Shown here: positions 58,765 through 64,000 of the stretch, piece by piece
Numbering within the stretch: the first letter of the stretch is position 1
Layout: each line of letters opens with the position of its first letter
Source of the DNA: Lonicera japonica
Lineage: Eukaryota > Streptophyta > Magnoliopsida > Dipsacales > Caprifoliaceae
NCBI GenBank assembly: GCA_021464415.1
Contig: CM038471.1
Span: forward strand, 14,560,073 to 14,624,072
Direction of reading: 5' to 3'
DNA: 64,000 nucleotides
Made by a program: the position numbers and the translations under genes
Notes under the pieces: model-generated
Databases searched by the model: none
What the model saw: only the letters and a program-made list of their open reading frames with translations
Told to the model about the DNA's origin: nothing

Positions 58765-59222
58765 GAAAGGAACGTTTTCCAGTTCAAAGGCGTTCTAAGT
58801 TGTTACCTAGAGGAGATGGACCATTTCAAGTTGTGAAACGGATCAATGACAATGCATACAAACTTGATCTTCCAGGTGAGTATAATGTGAGTGCTACATT
58901 TAATGTTGCTGATCTAAGTCCGTTTAGTGCAGGTGACGAATTGAGGACAATTCCTTTTCAAGAGGAGGGGAATGATGAGCCCAAGAATAACACTGGAGCT
59001 AGATCATGGAGTGAAGGCTGTGCAGATCCCATCCGGGTTCCAAGTGGCCCAATCACTCGAGCTAGAGCCAAGAAGATCAAGGAGGCACTTATGACCATGG
59101 TCCAAGAGATGATGAGCAAAGCTGAAGCATGGAGGATCATTGAAGGGGATCGGGTTCAAGAATGGAAGACATTACTTAAAGGCCCAATTGAAGATGTTCA
59201 AAATAGCAGCCCAAGGGATTAA
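58746..59222 (+). CDS. Integrase C-terminal part of copy B, reading into the 3' LTR
   Basis: 158 residues: [20 protein letters not shown], then [20 protein letters not shown] (GPY/F module) and [20 protein letters not shown]. The frame then crosses the purine tract and continues 250 bases into the 3' LTR ([20 protein letters not shown] ... NSSPRD). No classical chromodomain is seen. A C-terminal tail partly coded by the LTR is described for the CRM group of chromoviruses, where it may act in centromere targeting; applying that here is inference. Confidence 0.9.
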   Translation: MVWLHMRKERFPVQRRSKLLPRGDGPFQVVKRINDNAYKLDLPGEYNVSATFNVADLSPFSAGDELRTIPFQEEGNDEPKNNTGARSWSEGCADPIRVPSGPITRARAKKIKEALMTMVQEMMSKAEAWRIIEGDRVQEWKTLLKGPIEDVQNSSPRD

Positions 59223-59671
59223 AAAGCATGTATTAGATAAATGGGCTAGGCTTTGTTTATTAAATTTAATTTTATTTTAGTTTGCTTGGGGCCCAAGTTA
59301 ATGGGAAACCAAATAATTTCGTTTCTTTATTTTCCTAGACCTAGTAGGTTAAATTACTCCAATTTAAGGAGCGAACGCTATTGTTTTAGGCAGCTTTGAT
59401 TAATTAATTTTCGAGTGTTTTTTCACCTCTTGCGTTCTAAGAACGTCTCGAACAGCCAGAATTAGGGTTCTTGTTGTTCTTCGACTTAGCAATCAATTAA
59501 CCCATCGATTGATTGTTTTGTCTACGACTATACCAAGGTTCTTTCTCGTTTTCGGGATTGGTCGAGTTCCACCTTCACTAACTTCGCGTGGTTCCAAGTT
59601 CTTGCGTTTTTCATCAGCGTCAAGGTTGCGGATTCATCTTATTGGTAGAAAACGATTGTGGTTTCATATCA
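58973..59671 (+). repeat. 3' LTR of copy B
   Basis: 699 bp after the purine tract AGAGGAGGGGAA. From about 59255 on it shows at least ten small losses or changes, mostly in homopolymers (for example GGATTGG for GGATTGGG, CCAAGTTC for CCAAGGTTC), not present in the other three young LTRs. Confidence 0.95.
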
Positions 59672-59951
59672 TTAATGGTTCTAACGGTTCCTTAACGGTT
59701 CTAACGTTCCTAACGGTTCTAACGGTTCGGTTTCCTAAGCAATTTAGAAGAAAATCTAATAACGGTTCCTTAACGGTTATTAGAAAAAAATTATATCAAG
59801 AACCGTTAACCGAACCGTTAACAACCTCCAAGAACCGAACCGTTAACAAAAGTTTCCTATTTTTCAAGAACCGAACCGAACCGGGTTTTATCGGTTCGGT
59901 CCGGACCGGTTCTCCGGTTCTCGGTTCTAAAATCCCAGCCCTAATTTCTCT

Positions 59952-60184
59952 GGTCCAAGCACGCTTGACTTCGGAGTTCTCATGGGATCCGAAGCCAGTG
60001 AGCCTCCCAAAAGGCCTCGTACTTAATTAGCGACCATATCTTACTTATATGGGTCTCTAAGGATCCCCCAACTTCCGGTGTGGGATGCCCCCTTTGAGCT
60101 ACCATTCCTCCGCACAAGGTAGTACTCATCGCTCGAGCTACTATTCCTCCACACAAGGGAGTACTCATCACTCAAGGCGTCACA
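59952..60184 (-). repeat. Remainder of the Cassandra 5' LTR, with internal 40-bp duplication
   Basis: It continues the LTR interrupted at 52395. Near 60095-60184 the phrase GAGCTACCATTCCTCC...GTAGTACTCATCGCTC is repeated as GAGCTACTATTCCTCC...GGAGTACTCATCACTC, so this LTR is longer than the left one. Confidence 0.8.
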
Positions 60185-60638
60185 TTTACAACCTTCCTCA
60201 AGGAAGTTTCCTCAAATAATGGACGAAAAATTCTCAAAAATCCTACGAAGACAGCTCTCTGCCAAAATACTACCGAACAAACAGATTTTAAGCGATGGGC
60301 CTACTACGCACGATGTTTTTGACCAACGAGGATAATAAATTGCTCTCAGTCAAAACATGAAAGTATCGCAGAATGCATTAAAATCTAGATGTATTTGCAA
60401 ACAAAATCTTAATCGAACAAGAGACGGATGAGTTACGATAGCTCAAAGTCAGATGAAAACAAAGAATCGTGTAAGACTGAAACTCACCACTTACAACCCG
60501 AAATCGATTCGAACCACCCAAATCACTAAACAATCCCTCACACGAGTGGGAGGAACCTAATATGACTATTACAAGGTACTAGAACATTATAAGGCTCTTT
60601 GAATCAAGATTTCACCACCTGAGGTGAAATGAGTGGAT
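60185..60638. other. Right-hand remnant of the probable Tekay-like LTR
   Basis: No coding similarity. It resumes after the Cassandra element. Tat protein text resumes at about 60640. The exact right border of the insertion was not resolved. Confidence 0.35.
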
Positions 60639-60640
60639 GA

Positions 60641-61741
60641 ATGAGGGTCATTGTAATGAAATGGAAATACGGGGTATCACACCAAGCCCAGACAGCATTA
60701 TTAGAAATCCATGAAGGTCTGTGTGGAGGTCATCCAGCAGCTCGCTCACTGGTCCTTAAAGTCGGCAGACAGTGCTACTTTTGGCCCATTATCTTGCAAG
60801 AAGCCAAAGAGCTGGTAAGGAAATGTGACAAGTGCCAATGATTCGCCAACGTCTAGCAGCTCCCAACAGAGCTCATAACCCCGTCAGTAGCCCTTGGCCC
60901 TTCTCCTAGTGAGGCATGGACATAGTTGGACCTTTCCCTTAGGCAAAAGACAAACCAAATTCGCAGTGGTAGCAATTAATTACATCACCAAGTGGGCAGA
61001 GGCATTGACCACGATCACCACCATGAAAATCCAGAGTTTCATGTGGAGAAACATTATCTGCCATTTCAGTCTGCCAAATGTGTTGATCACGGACAATGGG
61101 AAGCAATTCGATTGCGACCTCTTTAGGGACTTTTGCGAAGGACATGGGATTGAAAACCTTTACGGCTCCCGGTCCATCCCTATGCCAATGGTCAGGCAGA
61201 GGTCACCAACGAAAACCTACTGAGCTCGTTGAAGAAGAGACTCAACAATGCCAAGGAAAATTGGTCTGGAGAGCTCCCATAAGTTCTTTGGGCCTACCGA
61301 ACCACTATCAGAGGTCCAACTAGCGAAACTCCTTTCTCTCTGACCTATAGAACTGAAGTTGTTATTCCAGTGAAGATAGGGGTACCCATATACAGAATCA
61401 ACCGTTATGATCCAGTTGGTAACAATGAAGGCCTAGCCAATTTAGATATCCTCGAAGAAAAAAGAGAACAAGCTCGAATCAAAGAAAATGCCTAAAAGGA
61501 GCATGGTTAAGAGCTACAGCAAAAGGGTCCAGTACAGAAGTCTGAATGTTTGTGATTTGGTACTCCGTAAAGTCATCAGGGCAACAAAGATTTTTGAACA
61601 TGGTAAGCTCATAGTTAAATGGGAAGGTCCCTACGTGGTCACAAAGGTCAGCCGGCCTAGCACCTACTATTTGAGGACTGTAGACGGTGTGGAGCTTATG
61701 AAACCATGGAACATAGAACACCTTAAGAGATACTATCCTTG
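60641..61741 (+). pseudogene. Integrase of the Tat-lineage element (decayed)
   Basis: TALLEIHEGLCGGHPAARSL and YFWPIILQEAKELVRKCDKC are the HHCC finger. The core has MDIVGPFP (first Asp, in a shifted frame near 60915), FAVVAINYITKWAEAL, LPNVLITDNGKQFDCDLFRD (second Asp) and traces of the Glu helix near 61195. The end frame 61488-61742 (SLNVCDLVLRKVIRATKIFE, then WEGPYVVTKVSRPSTYYLRT, then PWNIEHLKRYYP) is the GPY/F tail ending of Tat integrases. Stops and shifts occur at about 60838, 60862 and 61150-61200. It is separated from its RNase H by the 13.5-kb nest. Confidence 0.9.
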
Positions 61742-61744
61742 AGC

Positions 61745-62640
61745 TGAAATGTACCGTGCTTTTGTAATAGTTGTTTCCAAGAAAAATGTATATGGGAAAT
61801 ATTTATTATGGTACTTCATTATTTGTAAAGTGTACTCTGTAAAAAAAATCCTCATAAATAGGTCAGTTTAGTAAGTGCTCAGCTCACAAGAAGCACACTT
61901 GCACTCTGTAAAAAAAAACCTCTCACAAAGAGGTCGGTTTTCAACTGAAGAGGCATGGTAACAAATGAGAAAATTGTCAGAATTTGCCTAAGTTAGAAGG
62001 GGGCACAACTTTACTTAAGACTTAGCCAAAAACAAAACAAAATTTTCCTTTTTAAACACCAAGGACTTCGCAAAAATTCCTATCACCATATAGGTTAGTC
62101 ACGAAGCACAAAAGGACCTTAATACAGGCCTACTAAAAAGTATACAATTCCTCTCACGCAGAGGTCAGTGTAGTAACTGATCAGCTCAATGAGCACTTTT
62201 ACGCGCTAAGGGGTCCAACTAACACTTGAGAGTTCTCAAAAAATTTTGCCTAACGTCTAGGGGGCATGACTCTTTTAGACATTAACCAAAATAACGAGAA
62301 TTCCATTTTTTACTGAGAGACCCAACAACAACCAATTCAATGAGCTACAGGTCCTTGACCTCATGTGAATATGGCTAAGACCTCCCTCGAGGAACATTAC
62401 AGATTTTGGTTAAAATCTGTTTAATTTTTTTCTGAGTTTTGGGGGCTTTAGAGTATTAACGGAGCTCATTACATCTCACATGACAACTTAGATAAAATAA
62501 AAACACAATAAATTCAAGCAAAATAAAATAGAGGAATTTCCAAATGCAAAAACTTGTTTATTTTGATTAATAAAGGGAAACGATTACAGGGGTCCTAAGG
62601 CCTCTATTACAAAAGGAAAGCAGGAAATCCTACAACTACA
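61745..62640. other. Region downstream of Tat pol, with repeated motifs
   Basis: No plus-strand gene. A motif with CTC..A..AGGTC, AGTAA and TCAGCTCA recurs near 61855, 61918 and 62155, and GCACTCTGTAAAAAAAA occurs twice (61835 and 61903 areas). Long non-coding 3' regions are usual for Tat elements. Confidence 0.5.
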
Positions 62641-62650
62641 TACACTAAGT

Positions 62651-63259
62651 CTACTGAGCCTCCCCTGCGTCAACTCCATCTTCAGAGGACGAATGTTTGC
62701 TAGTTTCCCACTTCTCCAGAATGTCAGGCTCCTCTTCCCTTATTAGCTGAAGAATGGCAAGAATGTCCCCCCTTTTCTCCAAAATCTTTACCTCGACCTT
62801 TGGAATAACGCCTGTGTTTGTGGGGATCTCTATACTCTCAATATTGTCAGGCTACTGCAAGGCAAGCTCCTGGCACTTGAAGAAACCGGCCACATAAGCG
62901 TCGCTAATCTTGGCAAGCCGCCCCTCCTGAGCATAGAAGCTCTCCACAGCTTGAAGCTCCACAGCAAGCAAGGAATATCTTAGGTCCTTAGCCTCTTTCT
63001 CCAGCTCTGAGACCTGGTTCTTCATGGCCTCGTGCAAATGGAAGACAGAGGAAAGCTCCTCCTTTTTGGCTGCTAGCTCAGCTAGGAGCTCCTTGATGTG
63101 ATTATGGCCTCCTCTTCCCTCTTTCTCGAGCTCCATCCCCCTCTCTACCCCCCCCTGCGCTTCTCCCCCCACTCCTTGAGCTCCAACCCCACCCTGCTCC
63201 CCCCCTTCTCCTCCCCCATTCAAGCCCCCGCCCCCTCCCCCCTCTACTCGGGCGAGCAC
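62651..63259 (-). pseudogene. Antisense ORF downstream of Tat pol (probable aORF), one in-frame stop
   Basis: The minus-strand frame has a coiled-coil-like middle (HIKELLAELAAKKEELSSVF, then KNQVSELEKEAKDLRYSLLA) and AYVAGFFKCQELALQ. A single TAG (about 62849) follows, and the same frame continues with IPTNTGVIPKVEVKILEKRG, ILQLIREEEPDILEKWE and a stop at 62651-62653. Extra antisense ORFs between pol and the 3' LTR are known in the Tat lineage; position, strand and composition fit. The upstream (N-terminal) part is Gly-rich only because of C homopolymers beside the N gap and is untrustworthy. No known enzymatic domain is seen. Confidence 0.6.
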
Positions 63260-63356
63260 GGCCCCTCACCTCCAGCCTATCGAGAGAGTCATTCCTGCAG
63301 ACCCTCCCCTATCTAGATCCCCCAACCAGCAGTCCCCCCCCCGCCCTTAACTGTCC
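63100..63356. other. C-homopolymer-rich sequence next to the gap, probably low quality
   Basis: Runs of five to eight C residues recur every few bases, unlike anything else in the window, and they end at the N gap. I regard it as unreliable sequence, so frames through it should not be trusted. Confidence 0.6.
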
Positions 63357-63456
63357 NNNNNNNNNNNNNNNNNNNNNNNNNNNNNNNNNNNNNNNNNNNN
63401 NNNNNNNNNNNNNNNNNNNNNNNNNNNNNNNNNNNNNNNNNNNNNNNNNNNNNNNN
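63357..63456. other. Assembly gap (100 N)
   Basis: Exactly one hundred N bases, the usual size for a gap of unknown length. The 3' LTR of the Tat element may lie in it. Confidence 0.99.
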
Positions 63457-63507
63457 ATGCGGATGTTTAAAATGACCAGATCGGATCGGATCGGATGGAC
63501 ACCCCTA
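63457..63507 (-). mobile_element. End of a hAT-like element, cut by the gap
   Basis: The minus strand starts TAGGGGTGTCCATCCGATCC at 63507, typical wording for the terminal inverted repeat of plant hAT miniature elements, with GATCG repeats. It appears to be inserted in the start of the TRIM 3' LTR. The other end is hidden by the gap. Confidence 0.5.
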
Positions 63508-63760
63508 GGATTTTATAGTCTCAACAGCCCCTCACGTGTAGTGTAATTTTGAGCCTAACAAGTGTTCTGTTTATATTGGGTGCCATTGGTGTCCATGTGG
63601 CATTGGGCCTTGACACGGTGAATAGCCTTCGCTCTGATACCATATTAGAGTTTGGAGCATCCAACCCAAAACCAATTGGCAACGGGTGGAGTAGCCCCTC
63701 CATTTCATATATTCCTTTAGGGAGGATCTCATTCCCAATGTGGGATTTAGAGTCTCAACA
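63508..63760 (-). mobile_element. TRIM retrotransposon (short LTR), minus strand, partial
   Basis: On the minus strand the 5' LTR runs from 63760 (TGTTGAGACTCTAAATCCC) to about 63643 (118 bp) and is followed by the iMet primer-binding site TGGTATCAGAGC (63642-63631). The internal region is about 105 bp and ends in a purine-rich CACGTGAGGGGC. The 3' LTR starts TGTTGAGACTATAAAATCC at 63526 and is broken at 63508. Size and structure fit a TRIM; no coding capacity. Confidence 0.75.
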
Positions 63761-64000
63761 TTTAGTCACAAAGCAGTGTGAATATATGAAGCATAACCTT
63801 AAATAAATTGGAAATGAAATTCAGTTACAGTGCCTTTCGTGGGATGGAGGAAAAAAAAAACAGATAATGATCCCATTTTGCTACCTTATATCAATAATTA
63901 AGGAGAGGAGGCTGAAGATTTGCTCAAATACCAAGGCTAGGCTTAACGATGGTGATAATTATGTTGCACTTTTCATGATAAACTCTGAAGTAACCTTTTG
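63761..64000. other. Right edge; no gene recognised
   Basis: A short plus-strand open stretch at about 63903-64000 runs off the window. It resembles nothing I recognise, so I do not call it an exon. Confidence 0.3.

Larger units (their letters stand above)
52694..59671 (+). mobile_element. Chromovirus copy B (Ty3/gypsy, CRM-like), TTAAT target duplication
   Basis: A 6978-bp full-length element flanked by TTAAT (52689-52693 and 59672-59676). It has the same organisation as copy A and by eye is nearly identical over the leader, gag, protease and RT. Here the integrase is complete except for single-base breaks. The 3' LTR carries many single-base losses in homopolymers that the 5' LTR lacks. 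It is the innermost layer of a nest inside the hAT, Cassandra, Tekay-like and Tat layers. Confidence 0.95.
52396..59943. mobile_element. hAT-type miniature element, split by chromovirus copy B
   Basis: It starts TAGGCCTGGGACCGG at 52396 and ends with the complement of TAGGGCTGGGATTTT at 59943, with the 8-bp duplication ATTTCTCT on both sides (52388-52395 and 59944-59951). TAGGG(C)CTGGG ends and 8-bp duplications are hAT features. The remaining 298 + 267 bp are packed with AACCGGTT-, TAACGGTT- and CGGTTCGGTT-type repeats and have no coding capacity. Copy B sits in it between 52693 and 59672. Confidence 0.85.
51834..60184 (-). mobile_element. Cassandra-type TRIM with 5S rRNA-derived LTRs, disrupted by nested insertions
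   Basis: On the minus strand: LTR start TGTGACGCC, LTR end GGTCGTTACA, then AA and the iMet primer-binding site TGGTATCAGAGC (52243-52232). The internal region is only 70 bp (52176-52245), ending in the purine tract ATGGGGGGAAGGA. The 3' LTR is 52175-51834 (342 bp). The 5' LTR consists of 60184-59952 plus 52395-52246, split by a hAT element. Flanks TCTAC (51829-51833) and TTTAC (60185-60189) are a worn target duplication. A 5S rRNA-derived stretch in each LTR defines the Cassandra family. No coding capacity; it would need enzymes in trans. Confidence 0.85.

Noticed and set aside
63098..63316. Pro/Ser-rich plus-strand frame
   Set aside because: Produced by C homopolymers next to the N gap.
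1..64000. CRISPR arrays, bacterial operons, riboswitches
   Set aside because: None seen; the sequence is plant nuclear DNA.

Overview
The window is repeat-rich nuclear DNA from a flowering plant, probably a eudicot. The evidence is a dense mixture of Ty3/gypsy elements (chromovirus and Tat/Ogre types), a CACTA (En/Spm) transposase, a Cassandra-type TRIM carrying a 5S rRNA-derived segment, hAT and Tourist-like miniature elements, and solo LTRs. Almost no host coding sequence is visible. The one recognisable host exon is a phloem-protein-2 (PP2) lectin-like terminal exon (minus strand, 9337-9703). The species cannot be named from this sequence. A 100-N gap lies at 63357-63456.

Layout. 1-5300: decayed CACTA transposase gene on the minus strand, with subterminal palindromes. 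5300-9330: AT-rich DNA and a Tat/Ogre-like LTR. 9337-9703: PP2-like exon. 11183-17276: fossil gypsy layers, in which a solo LTR splits a gag fragment and a broken chromovirus pol is itself split by a minus-strand non-autonomous element. 17277-20440: miniature elements and a 370-bp duplication. 20221-31915: four head-to-tail units of about 1.79 kb; the third unit received a young 4.4-kb non-autonomous LTR element (24195-28635). 32195-39261: chromovirus copy A. 40690 to the gap: a degenerate Tat-lineage gypsy element, interrupted by a solo LTR (44698-46160) and by a 13.5-kb nest (47046-60620). That nest holds, from outside in, a probable Tekay-like LTR, a Cassandra TRIM, a hAT miniature element and chromovirus copy B (52694-59671). 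After the gap come a hAT end and a second TRIM.

How the parts relate. Copies A and B are nearly identical, with matching LTRs and perfect 5-bp target duplications, so this chromovirus family moved recently. It appears to have non-autonomous partners. The 24195-28635 element keeps the same primer-binding site, promoter palindrome, leader splice sites and a conserved leader block. It encodes an uninterrupted 691-residue protein with a protease-like fold segment and a reverse-transcriptase-like segment whose catalytic aspartates are gone, ending in a C-terminal block (EHIDFIGVDK...) that is shared with the second non-autonomous element at 14065-16508. This autonomous/non-autonomous pair is the most interesting system in the window.

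Several reading-frame breaks in copies A and B are single-base losses in G runs or clustered micro-insertions. They may be consensus errors rather than biology.
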